A DNA stretch of 64,000 nucleotides from positions 310,001 through 374,000 of the forward strand of contig BSBK01007729.1 in assembly GCA_027943335.1 (NCBI GenBank). Reading direction: 5' to 3'. Position numbers and translations under genes: made by a program. The notes under the pieces were generated by a model, which saw only the letters and a list, made by a program, of their open reading frames with translations, was not told the origin of the DNA and searched no databases. This document shows, piece by piece, positions 21,782 through 33,240 of this stretch (positions within the stretch are counted from its first letter, which is position 1; each line of letters starts with the position of its first letter). Origin of the DNA: Chamaecyparis obtusa (taxonomy: Eukaryota; Streptophyta; Pinopsida; Cupressales; Cupressaceae).

Positions 21782-22199
21782 ATCTTTTGGGACATTTGCC
21801 TCAGTGAGGGCTTTATTAAGAATCTACCTATGAGTAGGTGAGATCTTCAACAACTCAAAGATAGTGATTTGACCATTGGTACGTTACAACTAGTCTACAA
21901 TATTGTAATTAGGAGTGCTAGGTGTGAGAACTAATTTTGAGTTCTTTTTGGTAGGGCCAACAACAATGTTATCCACAATTTTCTTTGGTGTGGATGTAGA
22001 AGGGTTAGAACCTTTAATGGTGATCTTTGCATGAAATCAGGTAATAATGTTTGCACAATCCTGAGAAGATTCTAGTTTGGAAGAATGAGACATAGTACCC
22101 CATAAGAAAAAATAGAATCTTAGGTTTAGGAGCATCCTCACTCCCCTTGATAGTGATCACATCACAATACTCAACCTCAATAGGTTCAACCATATTAAT

Positions 22200-23449
22200 G
22201 ACATTCTCGTTGGTAGTGTATCTATAGTTAACCTTGGCATTGGAATTCTTGGTCTTTAAATGCCTAGTGATCTGAATTATTGTTATAGTTGTCCACAATA
22301 ATGTCACCATTGTCAATTAGATCTTGGATCTTATGGCACAACTAGAGACAAGTAGAATTTTTATGACCCTTGTTTTGGTGATAATCATGGTATGTGTTGT
22401 CATTCCACCAAGCGGGTCACAATTGTAGATCATAGAGACACAAATTTTCCAAAGGAGAGAGTATTTGGTTTTGCACAAGAGTCTTGTAAACCACATCAAG
22501 TATTTCTCCTAAGAAAGTGAATTCACACTTGGGTCAAGAGGTCCAAGGTTTGTTTCTAGAAAATCTTGAAGGTGATTGAGTCTCTATTGTAGCCTTTTTA
22601 GTGGCTTTGACTACTTGTATACTAGAGGTAAGATTGAAAACAAATTTTGAAGGTTTTGGGGTCACATTGTCAACAACACCATCATTTAAAACATCTCTAT
22701 TCTTGTTGATGAACTTCCCTTTGTCTTTGTTCAAGGAAGAAGACCCTTTCTTATTATCCTTGCTCAAAGTCAACTCTCCTTTCTTGACCATAAATGCTTC
22801 TATTTGTATAGCTTTCTTAATCATATTATCAAATGTTAGAGGACCTTGTAATTATACTTGATATCCAAAATTAGGAATGAGATTGTCTAAGAAGATATCA
22901 AGCTTTTTGGGCTCAAGTAGTTTGTGAGGATATTTCATACAAAGTTGTCTGCATCTCTGGAGAAATATCAAGAAAGGCTCCCCTTGTTGTTGTTTCAGAT
23001 TGTAGAGATCTCAGATATTGATTGGATGCTGGATATTTTGAGAATAGTGTTGGAGGAACAAATTTGAAATCTTGTCCAAAGTCTTAATATAGTGGGTTGT
23101 TGAGAGAACCACTCCATAGTTGACCCACCCAAGCTATGAGGAAAGAGATGCATAAGGTAAGTTTGGTCGTGTATGAACTCCATGGATAGAGTGCCAAACT
23201 CTCTCAAGTGATCTTGGGGATCAATAGTACCCAAGTATTTATCATATTTGGGAAGCTCTACATCTTTGGGAAAAGGTGGCATGCGAAGACTCTTATCAAA
23301 CGGGAAAGGACATATGCCTTCCATTGTAAACTATTGTACTAGTTTATCCTTATCCTTTGCAAGTTGACAAATCTAGTCCTGCTTGTCTCAGACCATCTTT
23401 TGTAGTTTAGTGGTTTTAGTTTCTTCTTCTTTAGCCACAAGTGTCTCTA
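22200..23449 (-). pseudogene. Tat-2 gag core and zinc-knuckle tail (broken)
   Basis: The Retrotrans_gag-like core at 23324-22995 has MPPFPKDVELPKYDKYLGTIDP, QDHLREFGTLSMEF and TMEWFSQQP. The Lys/Ser-rich stretch 22824-22534 follows. Around 22400-22270 the frame reads YHQNKGHKNSTCL*LCHKIQDLID, the Tat-type C..H....GH...C..L...I..LI pattern, with TAG at a Gln position. Several frameshifts interrupt it. Gag forms the particle and the tail binds RNA. The upstream part of gag continues beyond the TRIM insertion. Confidence 0.83.
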
Positions 23450-23454
23450 CTTTG

Positions 23455-23568
23455 TGTTGACTTGGTGGTCAGCACCTCCTTTGGGGTTACCATGGATCTG
23501 GGTAAATCTGGTGTTTGTGATGTTCGTTGATAGTTCAAGCTTTTGGCGTAATGGCAAAAATTCCAACA
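23455..23568 (+). repeat. TRIM 5' LTR
   Basis: Starts TGTTGACTTGG, ends TTCCAACA, 114 bp. At two places it has T/A-type bases (GATGTTCG, GTAATGG) where the 3' LTR has C-containing forms (GACATTCG, GCAACGG). Confidence 0.94.
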
Positions 23569-23570
23569 AT

Positions 23571-23582
23571 TGGTATCAGAGC
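23571..23582 (+). other. TRIM primer-binding site
   Basis: TGGTATCAGAGC, a perfect match to the plant initiator tRNA-Met 3' end, two bases after the LTR. Confidence 0.9.
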
Positions 23583-23593
23583 CTTGGTTCATG

Positions 23594-23606
23594 GGTTCGA
23601 ATCCCA
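23594..23606 (+). promoter_or_regulatory. B-box-like (tRNA T-arm) sequence in the TRIM
   Basis: The motif GGTTCGAATCC within GGGTTCGAATCCC is a perfect match to the Pol III B-box consensus and can fold as a tRNA T-arm. It lies just after the PBS. Whether it is an internal promoter, a copied piece of the primer tRNA, or chance cannot be decided from sequence; no matching A box was identified at tRNA spacing. Confidence 0.5.
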
Positions 23607-23610
23607 AGAG

Positions 23611-23715
23611 GTCTCCTTTATTCCATTGGTGCAGAACCCTCAGTCGGTGCTGAGGGGGAGAGAGTCTCCTTCATTCTGTTGGTGTGGAACTCTCAGTCGG
23701 TGCTGAGGGGGAGAT
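23611..23715 (+). repeat. 53-bp tandem duplication inside the TRIM
   Basis: Two copies of a 53-bp unit start at 23611 and 23664 (GTCTCCTTYATTC...), each ending in the purine tract GCTGAGGGGGAGA. Only the second tract adjoins the 3' LTR. The PPT has thus been duplicated. Confidence 0.88.
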
Positions 23716-23829
23716 TGTTGACTTGGTGGTCAGCACCTCCTTTGGGGTTACCATGGATCTGGGTAAATCTGGTGTTTGTGACATTCGTTGATAGTTCAAG
23801 CTTTTGGCGCAACGGCAAACATTCCAACA
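23716..23829 (+). repeat. TRIM 3' LTR
   Basis: 114 bp, TGTTGACT start and CCAACA end, followed by the TSD CTTTG. Confidence 0.94.
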
Positions 23830-23834
23830 CTTTG

Positions 23835-24678
23835 GAATCTAGGGGTAAATTAGCACCTTGTTTAGCCAGTTCTAGAAAATATTTCTCCTTCTCTTCTAGA
23901 AGGAGGATTTCCATCATCTTGAGAAGACTCCTATTGGCTTTTGCAACATCTATGTCATTTTGGGTTATCTCCTCATCATCATTACAAAGAATTTGAAAAA
24001 TGCTTGGGTGTTGATCTTGATTTTGGTCATGTTGAGAGTGATAGTGATATTCTTGTTGGTCATTTTGAGACTTGTTCTGTGATTGATATTGATTCTGATC
24101 ATGGTGAGATTGATCATGACATTGATCATTTCATGATTGAACATGAAATTGGTCATTTCAAGATTGATCATGACTTTTTTTGTATTCACCCTATTGGAAG
24201 TCAAATGGTTTTACCATCTTGTCCCAGTGAGATTGTGCAACATGCACAAATTTGGTATGAGTGTGCATAGTATACAGAGAGGTCGTGGAAACAAATTTGA
24301 TATGGTCAATAGAATCAAGTTCATATGGTGGCCTTTCATAATTTTTTTGATCTTTGAATAGTGGGTTATGTTGTCTTGAAACAATAAGCTAGGTTGATTT
24401 TGAAACAATGAATTATAAGGCTCTTGAAACACTAGATTTTGATTCAGATTGATATCTCTATAAAACATATGTCTGACCCTAGGCCAACTGGTAGGAGATA
24501 GATATTGAGGTGGAATCTCTCTTAAGATTCTTGGTGAGGAGGAATGTGAGGATCCCTCTTGATACTTAGGTTGTATGATAGGTTCAGAATGACCTCTTAC
24601 TGGATTACAAGATCTACCTCTACCTTTTTCGATACCATGTATGGGGAATACATTGCAACTTCTAGTAGTAAAAACCAT
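23835..24678 (-). pseudogene. Tat-2 gag N-terminal part (broken)
   Basis: Downward from 24678 come about 150 open codons rich in Ser, Pro, Gln and Asn. A polar, repetitive stretch follows (24204-23965) with repeated His/Asp/Asn-rich codons around GATCATGACATTGATCAT-like sequence. No catalytic domain. The position before the gag core and the composition fit the variable N-terminal half of Tat gag. The true start codon is uncertain. Confidence 0.55.
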
Positions 24679-27404
24679 AGATGAAGGTTAAGTAATGAGG
24701 GAGGACTCAAGATTATTCTAGAACTCTATCTCTAGGATAGGAAAAAGGAGAGTAAGCATAGAACAACCAAGATGTGAAATGCAACTGACATGAATTGTCA
24801 AGAGTATGGCTAGAAAAATTGAGATGTGACTATCGCATTGCAAGGTACAAAAGAATAGTAAGATAGGATAGACAACAAAGAGACAATGTGAGCTTAAGAA
24901 GTAATCGGTTAGTTCTCAACTCGAGACACTTCATTTTAGATAGTGGACAATAGGGGAATAGGGAGACAGACCCCAAGAAAAAACTAGATTAAGCATAAAA
25001 TTGATCAGTCAATGGGAAATAGCTCATTGTTTTGAAAATTAGGGTACAATCTTGCACGAGAAAGTGCTAGTTTTTGTGAGGAAATATTAAATTATGCAGT
25101 AGAAAATGCTATCTCACGCAAGGAAATGCATAGTTTTTGGAAATCTCACACGGGAAAACACTAGGGTTCGACATATCAACACAATTTTTGAGACAAAAAT
25201 TAGATTTTGTGACACAACGTGAACTATTCTCTAGTAGAATATTGAGTTTTCAGATAGTTTGAATTAGCAATCTTAGTTTGAATGTTGCAAGCAATTATTT
25301 ACAATCATAAAGTTTGGACCAAGCAATACTGACGCAATCAATAGTCCCAAAGACTTCTACCAAGGACAAAGAAACTTAAAAGAATCATGGGAGTCTTTGA
25401 AAAGTTTGATCATGTTGGATAGTTTAAGACTCAAACCAAACACTCTTTTATCCCTACAAAAAAAATGGTAGAGAAGACAAAATCCATGTCTCACAACTTA
25501 TGTGCATGCATTCAACTCACACAGGGAAACCCCACAATAGTGGGTTACAATTTTTTAGACATTCTGATTTTTTCTAAAATGACACATTTTTAATAAAATA
25601 TGATTATTTAAGCTTTGAGAAGTTCAATTTGAAGGAATTAACTAGAAATGGTTAGCTCAAATCCTCTTAGATAAAAAAATCATTGATATAACATATATAC
25701 TCCTCATTCATACCTACAATGGAGTCTCCTTTGCATCAATTAAAATGCTAATAAAAAATCACTTCAACTTTATCTTTTGGCAGATCAAATGAATCTATTC
25801 AAAAAACCTATCTATGTAGTAAGGTACTACTTAGAAAACTCTTTCCAATTATTATAATGTTAATATATATTAATTTTATTATGACTTTGTATTTTTAGTT
25901 TTACTAAACATAGATATTTCACTGTAACTCCACCTCTATGTTTGATGCTTATGGAAAAATAGTAAATGAGAGAAATAAAATTTTAAAAAATATCTATGCC
26001 CTAGGTATTGAAGTTAACTTTCTATCAAAGAAAATAAAAATAAAATTGGACAAATACACAAAAAGTTATAAGCTATGTAGTCAAGGTTTGTCAAAATTAT
26101 GGCTTAGTCAGCTTCAAACATTAATAAAATATGAAATAATCATGATAATGTCATAAAACCAATTGCATACCCTCCATATGGATGTTAAAACACTAAATTT
26201 GAAAGAATCACATTAATATCTATTTTAGAAAAAAAGTTATGCTCTACGAAAACAATGTAACTCTTTGAAAATGACGTTTTTAGCAACATACCAATTTTTG
26301 TGGGAGAAAGGGAAAACTAATCAAATCAATTCAAAAATAAAAATAAAAATTAAAAATATATTTAGAATCTAGACATAAAATCCTAAAAGACTCTAATTTA
26401 ATTCATCTTCTGATTCTTAACGATTTAACAAAAATATGCATTCAAATCTAAAAGTTTTATTCAAAATTTAGAGTATAGTGTTCATTCAGATGAAAAAGTG
26501 TAACCCACTATTGTCACCCACTAGAGGGGCACCCGCATTTTTGGTGTTTTCAAAGACTCAATAATATATGTTCAAAGGTTAGCCTTGAAGCAGTGGCCAG
26601 TGTCATATACCACCTTCAAATGTCCAAGTGCATGCCTATGGTGAGAATCTAGGGGAGAGATTCTTCCCCCTCCCTGTGCAAAGATTGTGTCTCCTTTCAG
26701 AGGTGATCCAAGTAGGAAACTAACTAAGAGAGTGTTTATTGAGGTTCCATTCACACTAACCTTTTGTACCTCTGATATAAGGCTAGGGCCTCACACCCAC
26801 ACTGACACCTGAAAGTCATACACCCCTGTAAGTAGGGCTAGGAGCAACGCCGCTTAGTATAATAGATAGAGCTTTCTCAAGATGATAGTTTTAATCAAGA
26901 GAAAGAAGTTAACATGGCTTTGGATTATTTAGACTCAACAAATATTTTTTTATTATAGTGAGGTGGAATCATTGAAAATAGGTGTGTACTCACTTGGGTC
27001 ATTCCCGGAGGTTCAACTTTCGGCAGGCCCTCCAAAGGTAACATGGACATTGGCTTAGATCCAAGGGTTGGATTTTTTGATTCTCTCAAAGAGAGAAGAG
27101 AATACTGCTCTACCTCTTCACCTTACCCAAACACATCAAACAATTTTATCACTAAGCTAACTCCTCTTCAACCAATCCACAAGCTTTTGGGTTTCTGGTT
27201 CTCTCAAAGAGAGAAGAGAATAATCCCCTAACAAATGGATGTGCCAAAGATTCGTTACCTTTCCTTGCTTCCCTAGTTATCTATCATGCTAGCAAAATCT
27301 GGGTCTTAGATTCATCCATGGGCATCACTTCCATGTAATGAAGAGCCTATTACCCTATCATTCTATCAAGGCCCTTAAGAAATCTTCACAAGGCCCTAGT
27401 TATA
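24679..27404. other. Tat-2 5' leader, main part
   Basis: Non-coding leader between gag and the 5' LTR (the remainder is at 35239-35320 and 41686-42021). It includes repeated GAGGAAA/GAGAAA-type motifs around 25050-25170, matching motifs at 41826-41900 and upstream of the PMD ORF. It is further lengthened by the inverted-repeat insertion at 25534-26514. 26515-27400 has no recognisable gene. GAT/CTC-rich repeats of TCTCTCAAAGAGAGAAGAGAATA occur twice (around 27081-27103 and 27201-27223). Confidence 0.6.
25534..26514. mobile_element. Candidate non-autonomous DNA transposon with 16-bp inverted ends
   Basis: ACAATAGTGGGTTACA at 25534-25549 and its exact reverse complement at 26499-26514 bound 981 bp of very AT-rich sequence within the Tat-2 leader. 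Outside them, ACCC occurs one base from each end, a weak possible TSD. No transposase is visible and the superfamily cannot be assigned. Short open frames inside are not convincing. Confidence 0.5.
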
Positions 27405-28970
27405 TGGTGCAGAGCTCTCTAAGCTCCTGGAGCTCCTCGCATGATTTGAAATGGTTTGAAGCATTCCTTCAGGACTTTAACCAATGGAGGCACATCAAGG
27501 ATCTAATAAGGCATTTAATCAGCCTTCCATTGTCTACAAAGGTACTATACTTTTTCTTCTTGTTTCAAGGTTTTTAAAACTTGGCTCATGTTAGAGCTTA
27601 ATGCAATAAAGATGTTTAGAGTAGTTTAGTGTTCATAAAAATCCCATTTGTAAAGGCTCTAGGTTCATTTGGTAATTCTATAAACCATCAACCTTACAGA
27701 CCTATAGGGCTAAAATAAGGCATAGCATATAGAATGTGGTCTAGATAAAGTGAAAAGGCCTTAGAATAGGTTCATATATGCTGGTAGTAGGTTAGGGAGT
27801 TTTTAGACTTCATAAAGTTGAAAAAATGCAAAGTTGCAACAAAAGTTACTAAGCAACTTTTCAAAAGTTGCTAAGCAACTTTACAACTCTTTATTCAAAG
27901 TTGTCAAATAGGCTAATCAATGATTTATAACTAATCACAACTGAATCTAAGGTAGTTGATTGGTCAAAAATGGATATATAAGTGTTTTACAACCTTCCTA
28001 GAAGAACAGGTTGTCAGATGTACGGATTTCTTTAAAATTAATAAAAGTTCTCTAGTTTTTCATCTCAGTTTCTCTATTGTTTATGTTTTGCACGTGTGGT
28101 ACAGACTGAAAATGAAGGGTGGATGGTTTGAGGAGACACCTTGGTGACTTAACTTTCTGTTACACTTGGTCTGATTCCATTTGAAGACCTACAACCAAAG
28201 TTAGAGGCTTTTCTTCTCAGATAACTAGGAAGCCCTAGTCATAGGGGGGTTTTGGGAAAATGGTGGTATAGATCATGACTGTACCACCCAAATTGCACTA
28301 AACCCAATGGAAATTGAAGCTTTGGGAATGCACTTTTAGATTCTAGGAGTAGGAGTTCAGGTGTTAAAGGGAACCAATCTTGCTTGCAAGCCCTAGGCCA
28401 AATATAGTGTTGTATTTGGTCCTAAATTGTAGAAATTTGCTTGTTTAAAGTTGGATAAGTGCAAAGTGAGTAAACCAAAGGTGGAATAGGTGTTCTCAGA
28501 TACCCTTTAAGAAATCCTAAAGCCTTTCTTTAGTCTATGCACCCATTTCATTGGTCTTCCTTTGAAAACCAAGCCTACTAGGGCCCTACTAGGTCTGCGT
28601 CCTTTGGAAGATTCTTGGAGTGCTGGAGTAGACCAGGAGCTGATCTTGTGGGATATTTTTTGGGTAGTTGAACATCTCCAAATCCCATCATTTATTTAGG
28701 TGTATGTATGAGGTTGCAACAAGAACCTCAATTGTTTCCATCTTAGTTCCTGTAGCCCTGTTTGCAGAATAAATCAGTAGATTATTGTGATAAGTGGAAA
28801 AAGTGGATTGGTGGGTTAATTTGGTGTCCTTAGGACTATTGAATAGGTACAAAAATTAGAGTGAGGTGTTGGAGGCACTTCTTGGAAGTCTCTTTTTAAG
28901 ACTTAGTGTTTTGGGAGCGTTGGAACTTAAAGATCTAAAGATCAACCTTCCACTGTGCCACTCTGGATCA
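27405..28970 (+). repeat. Chr-2 5' LTR
   Basis: TGGTGCAGAGC start, GGATCA end. TATATAAG box at 27975-27982. Upstream of it lies the perfect hairpin AAAGTTGC-TAA-GCAACTTT (27864-27882), part of a short tandem duplication that the 3' LTR lacks. Confidence 0.94.
27975..27982 (+). promoter_or_regulatory. TATA box of Chr-2 LTR promoter
   Basis: TATATAAG, kept in the 3' LTR at 34238-34245. An AATAAA-type signal follows ~60 bp downstream in both LTRs, marking a short R region. Confidence 0.65.
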
Positions 28971-28972
28971 AG

Positions 28973-28984
28973 TGGTATCAGAGC
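28973..28984 (+). other. Chr-2 primer-binding site
   Basis: TGGTATCAGAGC, complementary to the initiator tRNA-Met 3' end, two bases after the LTR. Confidence 0.9.
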
Positions 28985-29020
28985 ATTAGGAGGATCTTGA
29001 GGAGGTTGGAAAGTGACAAG

Positions 29021-30290
29021 ATGTTAGAGGGAGAAGGAGAAAGGGACATCCCTCTAAGGATCACAAATTTTGAATTGGCCAAGCTTGTAAAGGAGCAAAT
29101 TGTAGAAAGTAGACCAGTAAGGGAAGAGAATAGAAACATGAGAAGAGAGTCAGAAAAACTCAAGGGTAAGATGAAGAATGGTGACAATGATGAGTCTAAA
29201 GGAGAGGAGATTGAAAGGGATGTCTATGATGAGATAGTCCCACCAGACCAAAGGCCACTCCTACAAGCATTGGAGAGAGTAGGAGTAAAAGGAGGAGATA
29301 TACCTACCTTCTATGGCAAGTTGAACCCTGATGAGTGCCTAGACTGGTTGGAGGCACTTGATAACCATTTTGAATGTGACCAAATCCCTACAAGCCAAAG
29401 GGTTAAGATTGAAAAAGAAAAACTCAAAGGTCCAGCCCTTAGTTGGTCAAACTTTTTGCAAAGTGAAAGAGTAGATGAGGGAAAAGACCAGATCAGTACA
29501 TGGAAGAGGATGAAGGCAAAGATCAGGAAGCAATTCATTCCTAAGGATTATGAGGTCCTAACACATCAGAAGTTTCATAATCTCAAACAAAATGACATGA
29601 ATGTTAGCACATATACCCAAGAGTTTCATAATTTAACTCTTAGGGAAAAAGTGTATGAGACCAACAAACAAAAGTTGGCAAGATATGTAAGTGGTTTGAA
29701 GTACAGTATTCAGGATGAGTTGACCCTTGTCACTCTTGAATCTATCCATCAATGCTTCAATCTAGCCTTGAAGATTGAAGACAAGAAAAGGAGAAGAGGA
29801 GAATCTAGTTCCTATAGGGGAAGAGGAAAAAATTTTAGAGGCAGAGGAGGAAGGTTCCAAGGAAGGAATAACTTCTTCAAGGATGATACAAAAAGTTAGG
29901 GCTCTGAGACAGAGTCTAATACAAGAGAAGCCTTTAGAGGTAGGAGGCCTAATAATAATAGAGGAGGTGGAAATGGTAGAGGGAGAGGAGGCAATGTGTT
30001 TACTGGGAAATGCTTCACCTACAACCAAACAGGACACCAGTCCTTTAGGTGCCCTCAAATGATTGGAGATAACTCTAGGCAGGGAGATAGGAGGGTCCAA
30101 TTGATCCAAGAAGAAGAAGATGGTCAGAGAAAATCCTCTTATCATTCCACTTCCTTAAGACCTATAGATCTTGAACATGGTGAGTTCTTAATGTTTCAGA
30201 GGACACTCTTGAAGGTGCCCAACCCCATGGAACCACCACAAAGGAAGGCTCTATTTTGGACAACCTACAAAGTCAAAGGAAAGGTATGAA
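29021..30290 (+). pseudogene. Chr-2 gag with zinc knuckle
   Basis: Starts at ATG 29021, shortly after the PBS, and is open to TAG 29897-29899. The capsid-type core has PTFYGKLNPDECLDWLEAL, ISTWKRMKAKIRKQFIP and MNVSTYTQEFHNL. After the stop the same polyprotein continues with an Arg/Gly-rich stretch and the knuckle CFTYNQTGHQSFRCP, in which the second Cys of CX2CX4HX4C is Tyr (TGC to TAC). A TGA near 30288 ends this part before protease. Gag would package the RNA. Confidence 0.9.
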
Positions 30291-30901
30291 AACTAATTGT
30301 AGATTCTAGATCAACAGACAATATAGCATGTAAGGAAATGGTTGAAAAATTGAAATTGTAGAAAATACCACATCCCTATCCTTATAAAGCATCATGGCTT
30401 ACTAAAGAGAAACAAATACTTGTAAATGAGCAAGTATGGGTAGAGTTTACTCTAGGAGAGTATGTAGATAAAATTATTTGTGATGTCACTGATATGGATG
30501 CTTGCCACCTCCTATTAGGGAGACCATGGCAATATGATGTCAATTCTAAACATGATGGAGAAACCAATGTGTATACAATAATTAAAGGAGGAATTAAATA
30601 CACCATGAATCCCTTACCCGATGACGGGAAGTCTAACCATGTGGTTAGTAGTGTTGCCTTGGTAGGGGAAAAGGAGTTTATGTAGACCCTAAGGGAGAAA
30701 GACACCCCATGCTTTTCTATAGTAACCAGGCCTAAGAAGGAAGTCTTAGTGAAACCTAAGGATAGACCCAAGAAGGAACAATGGTGGGAGGATGTTGCCC
30801 AAAAATAAGTCAGAACTATTTTAGAAAAGTATCATGGGATAGTTGCAGGAAGTGTTCCAACCTCCTTGCCACCTAAAAGGTAAATTAGCCACTATATAGA
30901 C
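30291..30901 (+). pseudogene. Chr-2 aspartic protease (inactive)
   Basis: Begins KLIVDSRSTDNIACKEMVEKL; the family motif is D-S/T-G-S, so Gly is Arg here (GGA to AGA class). The later block DMDACHLLLGRPWQYD is intact. TAG codons stand at about 30358, 30683 and 30806, then a linker with SVPTSLPPKR*ISHYID leads into RT. Confidence 0.86.
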
Positions 30902-31765
30902 TTGATGCTTGGTGCTACTTTACCCAATAAGGCAGCATATAAAGTAACCCCAAAGCAGAATGTAGAGATTGCTAAACAAATAGAGGATTTTCTGCCTAAA
31001 GGTCTAATTAGGAAAAGTGTGAGTCCATGTGCAGTTCCTGCAATTTTGGCACCCAAAAAGGAAGGCACTTGGAGACTTTTTACAGACTCTAGGGCCATTA
31101 ACAAGATAACAATAAGATATAGGTTCCCAATGCCAAGAATGGAGGACCTACTTGATTGCTTAGGAGGGGCAAATTTATATTCTAAGGTGGATTTGAAAAG
31201 TGGATACCACCAAATCAGGATAAGAGAGGGGGATGAATGGAAAACCACCTTCAAGACCACAAAAGGGCTTTATGAATGGCTTGTAATGCCATTTGGGCTA
31301 TCAAATGCCCCTAGTACCTTTGTGAGGCTCATGAATGAGGTCCTCAAGCCCTTTTTGAACAAGTTTTTGGTTGTTTATCTAGATGACATCCTAATATTTA
31401 GTAGGGATGAAGAGGAGTGCTTAAAACACATAGATCTTGTTTTGAAAAGATTACATGAATAGGATTTGAAGATTAGCCTTGAAAAGTGCAACTTTGTCAA
31501 AGAAGAGCTTATATTTCTAGGATTTGTCATCAAAAAAGACTGTCTTAAGATGGATCCCTCTAAAATAGAAGCCATTTTGAATTGGCCACCTTCTAATAAC
31601 CCAAGTGAAGTTAAAATATTTCATGGTCTTTGTAACTTTTATAGAAAATTCATCAAAAATTTTAGTGGTATATCAGCACCTATGATTGATAATATAAAGG
31701 GAGGAAGAAAGTGTCATTTTGTGTGGACTAAGGAAGTAGTAGAGGCAGTTGAAGTTCTTAAATAG
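30902..31765 (+). pseudogene. Chr-2 reverse transcriptase
   Basis: 186 open codons to 31462 with [58 protein letters not shown] and an intact [15 protein letters not shown] at 31460-31462 is followed in the same frame by the thumb (ISLEKCNFVKEELIFLGFVI) and connection to 31765. It is the best-preserved RT in the window. Confidence 0.93.
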
Positions 31766-32377
31766 AGGATTGCACAAGAACTAGTCCTAAGATTCCCTAG
31801 TTTTAATAGAATCTTCACAGTTGAGTGTGATGCGAGCACCAAAGCCATAGAAGGGGTATTGAGCCAAGAAGGCAGGCATGTGGCCTTCTTTAGTGAAAAA
31901 ATTAATTATGCAAAGAAAAAATACTCTGTCTATGACCTTGAACTCTATGCAATGGTGTAGTCCCTAAAGAGATGGGGACACTACTTATTACCTAAAGAAT
32001 TTATTGTTTTCACTAACAATCAGGCTCTCAATTTTTTGAACAGGTAGGATAAGCTCAGTCAAAGGCATATAAAGTGGATGGAATTCATGCAGGCCTATAC
32101 ATTCTCCATCAAGCATAAAAAGGGAATTTTTAATAAAGTTGCTGATGCTTTAAGTAGGAGGAATCTCATGATTCAAACCATAGAACTCGAAAGTGTTGGG
32201 ACCTCTGTCATGAAGGAGATGTATCCAAATGATAAAGATTTTAAGGAGATATATCAGACATGTCTAGAAATGGGAGATAAATATCATACTAATTTTGCAG
32301 AGTACCTTATTCAAGATGGATTTTATTCAAAGGTGGGCAACTTTGTCTACCAAGGGGATCTTGTAGAGAGAATATAA
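31766..32377 (+). pseudogene. Chr-2 RNase H and linker
   Basis: Follows a TAG at 31763-31765. Blocks include [49 protein letters not shown] and GIFNKVADALSRR. TAG at 31958 and 32045 again replace likely Gln codons, and TNNQAL replaces the usual TDHQAL (Asp to Asn). The linker to the integrase finger ends in stops near 32375. Confidence 0.88.
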
Positions 32378-33240
32378 TAAAAGAAAAACATTGTGGGAGC
32401 ATGTCAAGGCACTTTGGCATGGATTAGACCCTTGAACAGGTTAAGATATTCTATTATTGGCCTAAAATGCAATCCGAGGTTAGAAAGTTTGTTGATAGTT
32501 GCCTAATTTGTCAAAAGGCTAAAGGACACACTTCTAATGTAGGGTTATATAATCCCTTACCCATACCATGAAAACCTTGGGATTCTATAAGTATGGATTT
32601 TGTACTAGGTCTACCAAGGACTAAATCAGTTTATGACATCATCTTTGTAGTTGTTGATAGGTTTTCAAAGATGGCTCACTTTATCCCTTGTAGGACAACA
32701 CATGATGCATCCCACATAGTAGGGTTATTCTTTAAAGAAGTGGTTAGATTGCATGGCCTACCTATGTCAATTGTATCTAATAGGGATTCTAAGTTCCTAG
32801 GACACTTTTGGAGAACATTATGGAAGAAACTAGGAACCAATTTGAACTTTTCATCTACCTATCACCCACAATCAGATGGGAAAATAGAGGTCATAAATAG
32901 ATCACTAGGAAACCTATTAAGATGCTTGACCCAATAGCATGGATGATCATGGGATATAGTCCTGTCACAGGAAGAATACTCTTATAATGATTCACTAAAC
33001 AAGAGCACTGGTATGACTCCCTTCCAAATTGTTTATGGAAGCCACCCAAGGGGAGTTTTGGAACTTAGAAACATCAAGGATATGGATAGAAAGAGTGCAC
33101 AGGTAGAGGAATTTGCACAAGTCATGAAGGATATACAAGAACAAGTAAGGGATAGACTTCAAGTTACATCAGCAAAGTACAAGGAATAGGCAGACAGGAA
33201 GAGAAGAGACCCGCAGTTCAAAGTTGGTGATTTGGTTATG
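32378..33240 (+). pseudogene. Chr-2 integrase
   Basis: HHCC finger: HCGSMSRHFGM at 32385-32420, then FVDSCLICQKAKG. The core at 32593-32937 has [14 protein letters not shown] with the first Asp intact, [14 protein letters not shown] where the second catalytic Asp is Asn (GAT to AAT), and [18 protein letters not shown] with Glu intact. TAG at 32935-32937 and 33187-33189. The C-terminal domain follows. Confidence 0.9.

Larger units (their letters stand above)
23455..23829 (+). mobile_element. TRIM (terminal-repeat retrotransposon in miniature)
   Basis: 375 bp in total: 114-bp LTRs (23455-23568 and 23716-23829), a PBS at 23571, a purine tract at 23702-23715 and a CTTTG TSD on both sides (23450-23454 and 23830-23834). 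I count 5 differences between the LTRs. The 147-bp interior has no coding capacity. It must be mobilised by enzymes from another element. It interrupts Tat-2 gag. Open frames across it (plus 23454-23996, minus 23693-23917) are chance. Confidence 0.93.

Noticed and set aside
23594..23606. tRNA gene
   Set aside because: Only a T-arm/B-box is present; no acceptor, D-arm or anticodon arm can be folded around it.
23454..23996. 180-codon plus-strand frame
   Set aside because: It runs through both TRIM LTRs and into antisense gag; the repeat in its translation is simply the LTR read twice.
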